A program made the position numbers and the translations under genes. The notes under the pieces were generated by a model, which had not been told where the DNA came from, did no database searches, and saw only the letters and a list, made by a program, of their open reading frames with translations. Positions 21,620 through 35,164 of a stretch of DNA of 64,000 bases are shown piece by piece. The first letter of the stretch is position 1; every line of letters begins with the position of its first letter. This DNA comes from Liolophura sinensis (lineage: Eukaryota; Mollusca; Polyplacophora; Chitonida; Chitonidae), in NCBI RefSeq assembly GCF_032854445.1, contig NC_088295.1:37046510-37110509 (forward strand). Reading direction: 5' to 3'.

Positions 21620-24245
21620 ACGAGGAGGACCTTGCCTAGTTCACCTCCCCATAGGTATAAAGTATAACATCCACGAGGAGGACGGTGGCTAATTTACCTT
21701 CCTACTGGCATAAGATACAACATCGACAAGAAGGACAGTGGCTAATTTACCTTCCTCCAGGTAAAAGGTACAACATCCACGAGGAGGACGGTTGCTAATG
21801 TACCCTCATATAGGTATAAAGTACAACATCCACGAGGAGGACGGTGGGTAATTTACCTTCCTATAGCCGTAAAGTACAATATCCACGAGGAGGACGGTTG
21901 TTAGTTTACCTTCCTATAGGTATCAGGTAGAACCTCCACGAGGAGGACGGTGGCTACTTTACCTTACTGCAGGTATCAGGTACAACATCCATGAGGAGGA
22001 CGGTGGCTAATTTACCTTCATATAGGTATAAAGTACAACATCCATAAGGAGGACGGTGGCTAATTTACCTCCATGTAGGTATAAGGTACAACATCCACGA
22101 GGAGGACGGTGGCTAATTTACCTCCATGTAGGTATAAGGTACAACATCCACGAGGTGGACGGTGGCTAATTTACCTTCATATAGGTATAAAGTACAACAT
22201 CCACGAGGAGGACGGTGGCTAATTTACCTTCCTTTAGCCATAAAGTACAACATCCACGAGGAGGACGGTGGCTAATTTACCTTCCTATAGCCATAAAGTA
22301 CAACATCCACGAGGAGGACGGTGGCTAATTTACCTTCATGTAGGTATAAAGTACAACATCCATGAGGAGGACGGTGGCCAATTTACCTTCCTGCAGGTCT
22401 TAAGTACAACATCCACAAAGAGGACGGTGGCTAATTTACCTTTCCTCAGGTGTAAAGTACAACATCCACGAAGGGAACGTTGGCTAGTTTACCTTTCTGG
22501 AGGTGTCAGGTATAACATCCACGAGGAGGACTGTGCCTAATTTACCTTCCTACTGGTATAAAGTACAACATCCACGAGGAGGACGGTGGCTAATTTACCT
22601 CCATGTAGGTATAAGGTACAACATCCAGGAGGAGGACGGGGGCTAACTTACCTCCATGTAGGCATGAGGTACAACATCCACGCGGAGGACGGTGGCTAAT
22701 TTGCTTTCCCATAGGTATAAGGTACAACATCCACGATGAGGACGGTGGCTAATTCACCTTCATATAGTTATAAAGTACAACATCCACGAGGAGGACGGTG
22801 GCTAGTTTACCTTCATATAGGTATAAAGTACAACATCCATAAGGAGGACGGTGGCTAATTTACCTCCATGTAGGTATAAGGTACAACATCCACGAGGAGG
22901 ACGGTGACTAGTTTACCTTTCTATAGGTATAAAGTTCAACATCCACGAGGAGGACGGTGGCTGATTTACCTTCTTATAGGTATAAAGTACAACATCCACG
23001 AGGAGGACGGTGACTAGTTTACCTTTCTATAGGTATAAAGTACAACATCCACGAGGAGGACGGTGGCTAGTTTACCTTCATATAGGTATAAAGTACAACA
23101 TCCATAAGGAGGACGGTGGCTAATTTACCTCCATGTAGGTATAAGGTACAACATCCACGAGGAGGACGGTGACTAGTTTACCTTTCTATAGGTATAAAGT
23201 TCAACATCCACGAGGAGGACGGTGGCTGATTTACCTTCTTATAGGTATAAAGTACAACATCCACGAGGAGGACGGTGACTAGTTTACCTTTCTATAGGTA
23301 TAAAGTTCAACATCCACGAGGAGGACGGTGGCTAATTTACCTTCCTACATGTATAAAATTCAACATCCACGAGGAGGACGGTGACTAGTTTACCTTTCTA
23401 TAGATATAAAGTTCAACATCCACGAGGAGGACGGTGACTAGTTTACCTTCCTACTGGTATAAAGTATAACATCCACGAGGAGGACGGTGGCTAATTTACC
23501 TTCCTACATGTATAAAATTCAACATCCACGAGGAGGACGGTGACCAGTTTACCTTCCTATAGGTATAGAGTACAACATCCACGAGGAGGACGGTGACTAG
23601 TTTACCTTTCTATAGGTATAAACTTCAACATCCACGAGGAGGACGATGACTAGTTTACCTTCCTACTGGTATAAAGTACAACATCCACGAGGAGGACGGT
23701 GGCTAGTTTACCTTTCTGGAGGTGTCAGGTACAACATCCACGAGGAGGACGGTGCCTAATTTACCTTCCTACTGGTATAAAGTACAACAGCCATAAGGAG
23801 GACGGTGGCTAATTTACCTTCCTACATGTATAAAATTCAACATCCACGAGGAGGACGGTGACTAGTTTACCTTTCTATAGGTATAAAGTTCAACATCCAC
23901 GAGGAGGACGGTGACTAGTTTACCTTCCTACTGGTATAAAAGTACAACATCCACGAGGAGGACGGTGGCTAATTTACCTTCATATAGGTATAAGGTACAA
24001 CATCCATAAGGAGGACGGTGGCTAATTTACCTCCATGTAGGTATAAGGTACAACATCCACGAGGAGGACGGTGGCTAACTTACCTCCATGTAAGCATGAG
24101 GTACAACATCCATGAGGAGGACGGTGACCAGTTTACCTTCCTATAGCTATAGAGTGCAACATCCATGAGAAGGACGGTGGCTGATTTACCTCCCTATAGG
24201 TATAAAGTTCAACCTTTATAGGTATAAAGTTTTCCATCCTTCAGG
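21620..24245 (+). repeat. 53-bp minisatellite array, left (about 49 units)
   Basis: Unit: 'aaagtacaacatccacgagg' then 'aggacggtggctaatttacc' then 'ttcctataggtat' (53 bp). Some blocks of units recur as larger blocks (for example the 'gtgactagtttacctttcta' variants between 22900 and 23900). The same unit in reverse orientation forms the array at 31470-34795. No transcript or protein role is evident. Confidence 0.95.
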
Positions 24246-24249
24246 TATG

Positions 24250-26513
24250 CAGTACAACATTGATGATTACCAAATTAACTTCTAATAAAGATTTAACTGA
24301 TTGATTGACACACACTTATGAGGACAATAGATAAGTTATATGTCGTTTTGGTACAGCTAAAATCTATATGCGGAGGACTGTTGCCTTGTTTATTTCTGAG
24401 AAATATATATAACATATAATGTATAAGTATGTATGTAAGGTGATGGATACCAGGGTTTGTTACATGTTTAGGAAACTTTTTTAAAACTAAGTATTAGCCC
24501 GATTTGAATGGAAGTCCTATAAGTTATACAATAGCTCTTCGCCAGCCTAATCACGCTTGTGTGGTAATTAACCATAGGTTGTTTATTGTTACTTAGGAAT
24601 GTTATATGTTTTATGTACATGATTATTATTATTGCTTTATTCTGTGTACAGTAAACTTCTGACGCTTAATGTTGTAATCCCTTTTGATCTCTGCCTGTGC
24701 ATAGCTGTTCACAGCGCTCATGTTGTCAATTAACGTTCAATGGCCATTTAATTAGTATATAAAAACTTGCAGAGATATAAAGCCTGGCGAATTGTTACGC
24801 TCAGTTCCTTGATAAGGACAAACAAGGTCTTTGCTGCTGTTGTATAGCCTTATTTATAACCCAAAAAATACACATATGTAGCTTGAGACCATAATTTGTA
24901 AAGTGCGAAAAACATTGAATATTTAAGAAAGCTTATTTTGCCAAAGATATCAAGTAAGTTTTTCAGAGTTTGCTTCTTAACACACCCCACACATTATTTC
25001 CTCTTATGGCAGAGAAAGGTTCAAGCGTCTAAATTCTGTGTGTCTGACCTCTGACTTTCATGCATGACCCAGTTTATTTTGTTATACCGCAGAAGCTTAC
25101 ATCCACATATATCAGATTTCACTGGTGGACAAGTGATCGCCCGCTTTATTGCTCCTGAATTCTCTAAGTGAAAACATTTAACTTGAAACTAAATTAGGCG
25201 TCTCCATCTTATAGGGTTTTCATATGTCGCGCTACCATAAAGTTGCTTGCTTTATTTATGTATTTATTTATTTGATTATTGTTTAACGCCACCCTCTCTT
25301 TAGGACACATGGTTTGTTTATTCACAACGTAATGTATATAACATCCTAGCCCAGCAAACCACGGTGGAATTTTTAGAAAGACATTATAGTCCTCAGACTT
25401 AAAAAGGAATTCAGACTTATCTCCTTGTCAAGGAATCTGTCAGCTATAACTTTCTCATACCCAGAATTGTTTTCTTTGACCTAAGCAAGATGCATTTATT
25501 ACTACTATTATTAAGTTTTAAAAAAATAAAAATGATCAGAATCATAAAAATCCACACATCACAAAATATTTCTTAACAAATATGTGTACAGGCAAAAGTA
25601 TGCAACAATACAGGTGTATGTAAATATACCGTCAATGTAATTATGTAACTCAATTCGCATTAAAATTTGCCTTTCCCTGCCCAACAACCAAGCAGCAGAA
25701 GATCCATGTATAATACAATATGAATTGGGGTCGGGCTTTTTGAATAGCGCTTTGATTTTATTCATACAATGATGAAATCCTCATGAGATGGCTGAAAAGG
25801 AAGTATGTCAAGCAAATACCATTTCATTTGTACTACCTAGCACATTGGGCCTACTATAGTGCTTGAAAGTCATATCTGCAGTGTCGTGATAACTTTTGTT
25901 ATGGTTGAAGAATTTAAAATGTACTTCGGACCAATATCTTCATCTTAGAAATTAAGTAGGACTATTTTATTTTGTTCATATGGACATGTTGTCTCACATG
26001 AATGATCTTCATGTCTCCTAATCCCAATTTACTTGGAATTCGACGGTGGAGAGTTATTTCCAGAAAAATTAACGAGTTCTATCATGTACGAGTTTGTTTA
26101 TGTTTTTCGGACGCCAAAACAATACAATATTTGGAAAAACTCGATGTTGATAGAAGTATAAATGATTTTCTAATTCGATTATAAGATAAAACATTTTCAG
26201 TTAAAGTTAAAAACGTGGAGTTTCTAAGAACATTCAGTATATAGGCCTGCTCTTTCTACACTTTTATACCTCCGTGCATCACTTGCCACAATGTCTAAAC
26301 AAAACAAATTTATGGGTAACTTTCGTGTGTCTGGACCGTGGAAAGCCGAGGTGGCGGTGTGTTTGTAAACACAGTTTCCCATCGCATGTCTGCTGAAGTA
26401 ATACTATCTCAGGGTGACTTGTTAGCTTTGCAGTTTGGCTAATGTAGTACATAGCTTTTATAAAAGCTTTCCACTTTTCCGACGAGTTTATTTCTGGACG
26501 CCTCAATGTAACA
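24250..26513. other. Spacer between left array and the finger-protein gene
   Basis: No gene recognised. AT-rich, with simple (TTTA)n near 25255-25280 that may be a SINE tail remnant. The promoter of the gene starting at 26514 should lie at its right end, but I see no clear TATA box. Confidence 0.5.
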
Positions 26514-29500
26514 ATGACAGCACACCAACCTGTCGTGATTCAGTCTGTGGATGAATTGTTAAGTTGTGTAAAAAGTTGCAAGGATTGTTGTAAAGGAGAC
26601 TATATTTCATTCCATTGTCCGTTATGTCCACCGTCAAAGTTCAAGCCAACAAGGAAGAAGAAAGTAGAGAACCATTTAAGAGCTGTACACTGGAAAGCAC
26701 GCGTTGAGGGACAAAACGGCACGTAAAATTAAGCATCAATACGTTTCATTCATCTAAAATACTGTGTACATATATAGTTATCGTCTGCGGCTTTATATGA
26801 TAGGCGAGCTTTTTGATTAACTTTTCATGTTAAAAAAATAGATACATTCCCTGTCAATGAGATGATATGTTCTTAAATTATTTTCTACATCTTTTTTCGA
26901 AATGTATACTCCTAGTGGTCATCCAGACGTATATGCAGATTTATCGGCTCTGTAGGTGACGCCAATTTAAAATATTCTTCCACTGATGAGGCAGAGTAAA
27001 ATAGGTATCAAAGCAATCTAAACTTACAGATCTTATTTTCGTGATTGGCCCCGGAGATGGATGTAAAACAGAAAGATGCCATCAACTTCCGGTCGGGCAA
27101 ATGCAAGTGTCTAATTTGCAAGGGAAAAAATAAGTAACACAAAGAGATCAGATCATCTATGCCTGCAATAGAACTTCTACTCAATGGCCTCATGTGAATA
27201 GTAGTTGTGTAGTGTTTGTGTACATATTCTCTCTATTAGACCAACAGATTAGTCATTTGGCGTGTATGTTTTAATACCACACAATGTAAAGAACGCTCCC
27301 GCTGCGCTAACCGTAACTCGAAAGCCAACAGATGTTTTTCTTACGTAATGCATGAACGGTGGCAAAAATTTTAATGCCAATCACTGGAAAACTATTCATC
27401 TGTAATAATTTGATACGAGAGAAGAGCACAATTTGTCCTGCTGACCAACTTTCAGCATTGCACCATTACTGCTTTTCGCATCGTGTCTCAAATATCAGAA
27501 TAAAGTGTGCCTAAAAGCGAAAACTTCTTTAGAACCAAAACAAAGCCACATTCGTGGTTAGCTATTTATGCCAAATGCATGAACAGTAGGTAAATTGTGG
27601 TCAAACTTCTTAAGCTAGAACAAAAGCAAAGCCAGATTCATAATCTATTTGTCAAATTACACTGTATATATTCACACAAGAAATTGGATCAGCTATGCAC
27701 GGGTTTAAACTTCTTTCCAAAGGCTTCACTGTGCGAGCAATCTAATTAGGCTTTAAGTCTGCGCTATATATTACAGTCCATGCACATATGTCCATAAAAT
27801 TGACCGCCATCACATGGGCTGTAAATTGAGCTGTTTTTGAGGCGTAAAACACCATTGAAATAGATAACTAAATTATCACAATGTTCAAAAGACGTGTTTA
27901 TTTTTGTAGGTAAAAGTGCCGTTCTTTGCCATCTAACTGAACAGAGTTCTTCACGGCATTTCCATTGCACGTCATGTTGAAGGATAATTATTCGCAAAGA
28001 GAACACTAATGAAGGAAATGCATTTCAAATCTGAATTGAATATTATACTCGTGTATATCTGCATTGTGGTGCTTGAGGCGACAAATGCTGGGCATGACTG
28101 AACATTGTTGCATGTCTTAGGGTTAAGGTCTTTGTCTTGAACACATTCTTTCCGATACGTTTTGCTTTAGAATGTGTAACGATGTGGGCGTCGATTTTGA
28201 TAAGTGTTGCAGTCATTTCTCGTATGTTTTCAAGAAAGATACAACTTTTGTGATGTCTTGATTTCTGTAGGTTTTCGTCAGAAGACTTACAAGTGTCCAG
28301 GATTATTCCATCTGCGGACGAGGAACTCAACAATGAGGAGCAGGATTCCAACATGTTTATTTGTGTATCTGATGTCATTTCACAGGTATGGATAAGGGAG
28401 CAGTTGTCATGCAGGTGACATTGATTTGTTTATTTGATTGGTGTTTTACGCCGTACTCAAGAATATTTCACTTATACGACGGCGGCCAGCATTATGGTGG
28501 GAGGAAACCGGGCAGAGCCCGGGAGAAACCCACGACCATCCGCAGGTTGCTGGCAGACCTTCCCACGTACGGCCGGAGAGGAAGCCAGCATGAGCTGGAC
28601 TTGAACTCACAGCGACCGTATTGGTGAGAGACTCCTAGGTCATTACGCTGCGCTAGCGCGCTAACCGACTGAGCCATGAGGGCCCCAGGTGACACTGAGG
28701 CATATACTCAAACTGTTTAGAAATAACAGGTGGGTCTGAGCCTCAAGTATTCAGCATCAGTAGAAAAATACCATTAAACTGTGTCTGACAATTTTTGGAT
28801 TTTTAACCAACTTAAACACAATGTTTGGATTGTATATATATATGCCGCATAATGTTGATATTTCAGGTTGATGTGATCGACCAGTATGTGGAAGGCTTGT
28901 TGACAGACAGAGGTTCAAAGTGGTATGTATAGCTTAAATCTGTACACTTCATTTATTTTCTTTGTCTTTTACATATTTTTCTATATTTCCTCATATGTGT
29001 AGGCGCATTCTGGAGTTTCGCACAGTGACTGGTGTGAACAACAATTAGCTTAGGAATACCTACACATTTTTCTGCGCAATTATAATTTACAGACACAGTG
29101 TATTTAATTGACCCTTGTATTTGACTATATACAGTAGTTTTAAACATATGATAATTTCTGTCTTTCCCTATTCTTCTATAGTGGCGTGCAGCACCACTGT
29201 ACATTCATATCACACAAACTCGAAAGATTTCGCTGCTATTTGAAGAATAGTTGCTGCGATACAAATAATTAATTTGTTACATGACATATAGTTTAATGTA
29301 TTGTTTCACATCATACAGCCACACTTGATGGTAGCATGTGATTTCATAAAGATTCTCATGCACTTCATCGCCCGGGATATATTATTATGTATCTAAAACG
29401 AGTGTTTTAGAGTGTTTCACTGTGTTATATTGATAGCTTCTCCTAACCCCTTCCTCGTACAACTGTATACATGATTATGTGTTTATCTAGGTCCGAGAGC

Positions 29501-30849
29501 TCTGAGCTGGAGATTTTCTTGACAAATCCGAGAAGGGAATTTCTAAAGGGCTTTGGTTTCGGTTATGTCTTGGACTTGGTACGTAAAAGTGTGATTTCGG
29601 TGTATAAATTGTTTATAAATTGATATTGACTTTTTCGCTTAGCTTGATTTATATGTACTGAAAATACCCTTTGTATGGAAAAAGCCGTGTTACTATATTT
29701 ATATATGTTTTACGTACCAAAAACAACGCTGCGAGACTTTGGAATTTTGTAAATGTTTTGTGAGTAAATTATGGCCATTCTGGGTGTTATTTCGAATGGG
29801 TATGCATATGGTACTTAATAAGATTTTCTCTTTTAGGCTTATACATATCTCGAAGCCTATGTGGAAAAAAAGTTCTTCAAATTGAAGCTTAGGGACAAAC
29901 AGTACGTATAGGTACATGTAGGTAGGGTGGTTGCCAGTAATCCCGGTCTTCTCCATGCACGTTTCAAATAATCATGCCTATAAGGGTTTTTTGTTACAGT
30001 ACAGATCTGGGATGTTCTGTTTGTTTGTTGTCACAACTTATCTGCATATGCTTTTGTATACCTTGTCTGTATATGTGCATTGGAAATCGGCCATGATTAT
30101 CTTTCACTGTGTGATTATATTCTTGTGTGAAACATTGCTTCAGGCGCCCCGCCACATCTGGATTTGTACACAAGCTAGTCCAGCTACCAGGAACCGAGCG
30201 AATTCAGAAGATTTTAAATGTGGATGGGTTTGTATTTACCTTGTGTTTTATCTGTCTGTTTTTATTTTTTGGTACAATTAGATATGGCTATTTTGGCTCC
30301 AGTTATGAATGGAGTAGTATCGGAATGGCTTTCCAGCTTTCAAGTTATCTATATACAGACAGTTCAAATGTGTATAAACATTTGACAAGGCTAAAGTCAT
30401 AAAAAAGGAGGAAAGTAACTAAGAATATTGCAGTCATCAAGTAGTCATTTACATGTAGATGTGTGTTTAATTATTTATCATTATAATTTCATAATTTTGT
30501 TCCGCGCATGACTTGCTAAAAAGTGTGAAGGCATATGTGTTTAATTAGTAGCAATATATATACATTTCCAGATTTCAGTCTTTTACAAATGAAATAGGAA
30601 GCCTTTAACAGGATTGCATTCTGTTCACATTTTTTTCTTTGTAGGTACGAAGGGACAGTCAGGAATAGGAGATGTAAGGAAGCTTTGGTTCGGGATGTAG
30701 TCGCACTGCTTGTATCCAACAAACTGCACATATCTTTACCAGAAGCAAGACGAAGATGCTGTCAAACTGAACATTCATCGTTACACACGGCACTTAAAAA
30801 AAGTGAACAATTAAGAGCACACCGCTTAATCAGCAGTACCGAGTCGTAA
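26514..30849 (+). CDS. Unrecognised protein with N-terminal Cys/His finger-like motif
   Basis: Seven exons: 26514-26722, 28271-28385, 28867-28922, 29491-29578, 29837-29901, 30144-30227 and 30645-30849. All have GT/AG borders and compatible phases, giving a 273-aa protein with TAA at 30847. Residues about 24-60 contain CKDCC and HCPLCPPSKFKPTRKKKVENH followed by LRAVHW, a C-x2-C...H-x4-H arrangement like a C2H2 finger. Residues 70-110 are acidic (SADEELNNEEQDSN). The rest is mixed and basic towards the end (FLTNPRREFLKGFGFG, YVEKKFFKLKLRDKQ, LPEARRRCCQTEHSS). No signal peptide or clear membrane span. I do not recognise the C-terminal part. The donor of exon 1 (GGCAC/gtaaaa) is weak, and further exons could hide in the 1.5-kb first intron. 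The gene lies wholly between the two inverted 53-bp arrays; AATAAA occurs at 31052. Confidence 0.8.
28421..28685 (-). repeat. Full-length SINE family A with target-site duplication
   Basis: On the minus strand it begins near 28685 with a tRNA-like head: A box TGGCTCAGTCGG, then GCGCTAGCGCAGCG, and B box GAGTTCAAGTCC. The body is conserved among all family A copies here and it ends with 'acaccaatcaaataaacaaa'. The 9-bp target-site duplication CAGGTGACA is perfect at 28412-28420 and 28686-28694. It sits in intron 2 of the finger-protein gene. It resembles tRNA-derived SINEs widespread in molluscs; I cannot confirm a published name. Confidence 0.93.
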
Positions 30850-31469
30850 ATGGCATGCTGTGTGTGTAAATAATAGATGACTGATGAGTTGACAATGTGT
30901 ATTTTATATCATTGTTATCATTGTATCATGGCTATATGCCTTGTACATATAGCCTACACCTATAATGTATTTTCCATTCCACCTCCATACCATTCATTGC
31001 TTCACTTACACATGTATAGAATCTTAGAATGTACAAGAGAGTTAATACACTAATAAACTTGCCTAGGGTACTGCAGCATATGTAATGAAACACAACTTTT
31101 ATCCGTACATCTCAGTAAAGCGTTCTTCAGTTTATAATAGTTTTTCTGTAAAGGTTTTTGCAAACCGGATGAATACAATGCTGTAACCATTTTTAGGGAA
31201 AGGAACTTGTTGAATTAGAGTTTCTGTTGGCAAACTCTCCATGGGCGGTGGGTTATGGCACTGCGACAGGGCTCCTTAAAATACATATATTTAAACTAGA
31301 ATGTGGTTGTTGACTTTTTTATTCAACTGTCCGGAATTGGTGGTCACTGGATTTCTCATATTGGATGATTCGAGGATTATATTCTAAGGCTCTGTGAAAA
31401 CTTTCTCATCTACGTACATGTAGAGAAAGGCAAACTCGGTTTGTCTTCGTTCGTGTTGGGCTTTTCCCA

Positions 31470-34400
31470 TCTGCGGAGAAAAAGGATGGTAAATTAGTCA
31501 CCGTCCTCCTCGTGGATTTTGTACCTGATACCTATAGGAACGTCAATTAACCACCGTCCTCCGTATGGATGTTGTACTTTATACCTGCAGGAATGTAAAT
31601 TAGCCACCGTCCTCCTCATGGATTTTGTACTTTAAACCTATAGGGATGTAAATTAGCCACCGTCCTCCTCGTAGATGTGGTACCTTATACCTATATGGAT
31701 GTAAATTAGCCACCGTCCTCCTCGTGGATGTTGTACTTTATACCTATAGGAAGATAAATTAGCCACTGTCCTCCTCGTGGATGTTCTACCTGATACCTAT
31801 AGGAAGGTAAACTAGCAACCGTCCTTCTCGTGGATGTTGTACTTTATAGCTATAGGAAGGTAAAGTAGCCAACGTCCTCCTCGTGGATGTTGTACTTTAT
31901 ACCTATATGGATGTAAATTAGCCACGGTCCTCCTCGTGGATGTTGTACTTTATAGCTATAGCCTCGTGGATGTTGTACTTTATACCTGCAGGAACATAAA
32001 TTAGTCACCGTCGGCTTTGTGGTTGTTGTACCTTATGCCTATATGAACATAAATTAGTCACCGTCCCCCTCGTGGATGTTGTACTTTACACCTGCAGAAA
32101 AATAAATTAGTCACCGTCCTCCTCGTGGATGTTGTACTTTACACCTGCAGAAAGGTAAATTAGTCACCGTCCTCCTCGTGGATGTTGTACTTTACACCTG
32201 CAGGAAGGTAAATTAGTCACTGTCCTCCTCGTGGATGTTGTACTTTACACCTGCAGAAAGGTAAATTAGCCACCGTCCTCCTCATGGATGTTGTACTTCA
32301 CACCTGCAGAAAGGTAAACTAGCCACCGTCCTCCTCATAGATGTTGTACTTCACACCTGCAGAAGATAAATTAGCCACCGTCATCCTCGTGGATGTTGTA
32401 CTTTACACCTGCAGGAAGTTAAATTAGCCACCGTCCTCCTCGTGGATGTTGTACTTTACACCTGCAGAAAGGTAAATTAGTCACCGTCCTTCTCGTGGAT
32501 GTTGTACTTTACACCTGCAGAAAGGTAAATTAGTCACCGTCCTCCTCGTGGATGTTGTACTTTACACCTGCAGGAAGGTAAATTAGTCACCGTCCTCCTC
32601 GTGGATGTTGTACTTTACACCTGCAGAAAGGTAAATTAGCCACCGTCCTCCTCATGGATGTTGTACTTTACACCTGCAGAAAGGTAAATTAGCCACCGTC
32701 CTCCTCGTGGATGTTGTACTTCACACCTGCAAAAAGGTAAGTTAGCCACCGTCCTCCTCATAGATGTTGTACTTCACACCTGCAGAAGGTAAATTAGCCA
32801 CCGTCCTCCTCATGGATGTTGTACTTTATACCTGTAGGAAGATAAATAAGCCACGGTCCTTCTCGTGGATGTTGTACTTTATAGCTATAGCCTCGTGGAT
32901 GTTGTACTTTATACCTGCAGGAACATAACTCAGTCACCGTCCGCTTCGTGGTTGTTGTACCTTATGCCTATATAAACATAAATTAGTCACCGTCCTCCTC
33001 GTGGATGTTGTACTTTACACCTGCAGAAAGGTAAATTAGTCACCGTCCTCCTCGTGGATGTTTTACTTTACACCTGCAGGAAGGTAAATTAGTCACCGTC
33101 CTCCTCGTGGATGATGTACTTTACACCTGCAGAAAGGTAAATTAGCCACCGTCCTCCTCATGGATGTTGTACTTCACACCTGCAGAAAGGTAAATTAGCC
33201 ACCGTCCTCCTCGTGGATGTTGTACTTCACACCTGCAGAAAGGTAAGTTAGCCACCGTCCTCCTCATGGATGTTGTACTTCACACCTGCAGAAGGTAAAT
33301 TAGCCACCGTCCTCCTCATGGATATTGTACTCTACACCTGCAGAAAGGTAAATTAGTCACCGTCCTCCTCGTGGATGTTGTACTTTGCACCTGCAGAAAG
33401 GTAATTTAGTCACCGTCCTCCTCATGGATGTTGTACTTTATACCTATAGGAAAGTAAACTAGCCAACGTCCTCCTCGTGGATGTTGTACTTTACACCTGC
33501 AGAAAGGTAAATTAGTCACCGTCCTTCTCGTGGATGTTGTACTTTACACCTGCAGAAAGGTAAATTAGTCAACGTCCTCCTCGTGGATGTTGTACTTTAC
33601 ACCTGCAGGAAGTTAAATTAGTCACCGTCCGCTTCGTGGTTGTTGTACTTTATGCCTATAGGAACATAAATTAGTCACCGTCCTCCTCGTGGATGTTATA
33701 CTATATACCTATAGGAAGGTAAAGCAACCACCGTCCTCCTCGTGGATGTTGTTCCTGATACCTGGAGAAAGGTAAATTAGCAAGCGTCCTCCTCGTGGAT
33801 ATTGTACTTTATACCTGCAGGAAGGTAAATTAGCCACCGTCCTCCTCGTGGATGTTGTACTTTATACATATAGGGATGTAAATTAGCCACCTTCTTCCTT
33901 GTGGATGTTGTACTTTATACCTATAGGCAGGTAAATTAGCCACCGTTTTCCTCGTGGATGTTGTACTTTATAACTATATGAAGGTAAAGCATCCACCGTC
34001 CTCCTCGTGGATGTTTTTCCTGATACCTGGAGGAAGGTAAATTAGTCCCCGTCCTCCTCGTGGGTGTTGTACTTTATACCTGCAGGAAGGTAAATTACCC
34101 ACCGTCCTCCTCGTGGATGTTGTTCCTGATACCTGTAGGAAGGTAAATTAGCCACCGTCCTCCTCATGGATGATGTACTTTATACCTATAGGAAAGTAAA
34201 CTAGCCAACGTCCTCGTCATGGATGTTGTACTTTACACCTGCAGAAAGGTAAATTAGTCACCGTCCTTCTCTTGGATGTTGTACTTTACACCTGCAGAAA
34301 GGTAAATTAGTCACCGTCCTTCTCGTGGATGTTGTACTTTACACCTGCAGAAAGGTAAATTAGTCACCGTCCTCCTCGTGGATGTTGTACTTTACACCTG

Positions 34401-34795
34401 CAGGAGGTTAAATTAGTCACCTTCCTCCTCGTGGATGTTGTACTTTACACCTGCAGAAAGGTAAATTAGCCACCGTCCTCCTCATGGATGTTGTACTTCA
34501 CACCTGCAGAAAGGTAAATTAGCCACCGTCCTCCTCGTGGATGTTGTACATCACACCTGCAGAAAGGTAAATTAGTCACCGTCCTCCTCGTGGATGTTGT
34601 ACCTTATAACAGTAGGAAGGTAAATTAGCCACCGTCCACCTCGTGGATGTTGTACCTGATACCTGCAGGAAGGTAAATTAGCCACCGTCCTCCTCATGGA
34701 TGTTGTACTGTATACCTGCAGGAAGTTAAATTAGCCACCGTCCTCCGTATGGATGTTGTACTTTATATCTATTTTGAAGGTAAATTAGGCACATT
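31470..34795 (-). repeat. 53-bp minisatellite array, right, inverted (about 62 units)
   Basis: Units 'gtaaattagccaccgtcctc', 'ctcgtggatgttgtacttta', 'tacctgcaggaag' are the reverse complement of the left array's unit. Many units have the CTGCAG variant (PstI-like) that is rare on the left. Two irregular joints, 'tatagctatagcctcgtgga', occur at 31951 and 32880, about 929 bp apart, marking a block duplication inside the array. Confidence 0.95.
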
Positions 34796-35164
34796 TTATA
34801 TAGATGCCGGTGGAAAACAACCGTCTTGCCAAGTACCTGTATATTGTATAGTCCTACAGGCCTATGAACCGCATGTCGGGACAATAGGTCTGGAGAGGCC
34901 GTGGTCTGTTGGGTTATTATGATATAGAATACCTTGTCTTATTCATCATCTGTCTTCGATAGTTCGATAATTTATACCGATAATTTATAAGATACCTTGT
35001 CTTATTCATCATCTGTTGTCTATAGTTCGATTATTTGGAGAAGCCCTGTAGTAAATAAAATTTAAGTGAATATTATGAGATATACAGTGATATAATCCGT
35101 AGGCCTATGTCTTTTTAGTGAACACAAATGTGTAACTATATCCCACGACTTTGCGCCATATGTG
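34796..35164. other. Spacer right of the array
   Basis: No gene recognised. Contains an imperfect 60-bp direct duplication ('ataccttgtcttattcatcatctg' at about 34930 and 34991). Confidence 0.5.

Noticed and set aside
27061-27138. Short frame MDVKQKDAINFRSGKCKCLI (continuing to a stop) preceded by an acceptor-like site
   Set aside because: Tempting as an extra finger exon of the 26514-30849 gene, but its frame is closed by TGA between the acceptor and the Met, and the exons already called join in phase without it.
28560-28685. tRNA-like sequence on the minus strand
   Set aside because: A and B boxes belong to a SINE head. It continues into the SINE body and has a target-site duplication.
21620-34795. 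Regular repeat arrays reminiscent of CRISPR
   Set aside because: No unique spacers, no cas genes, a eukaryotic context, and units directly adjoining: these are minisatellites.
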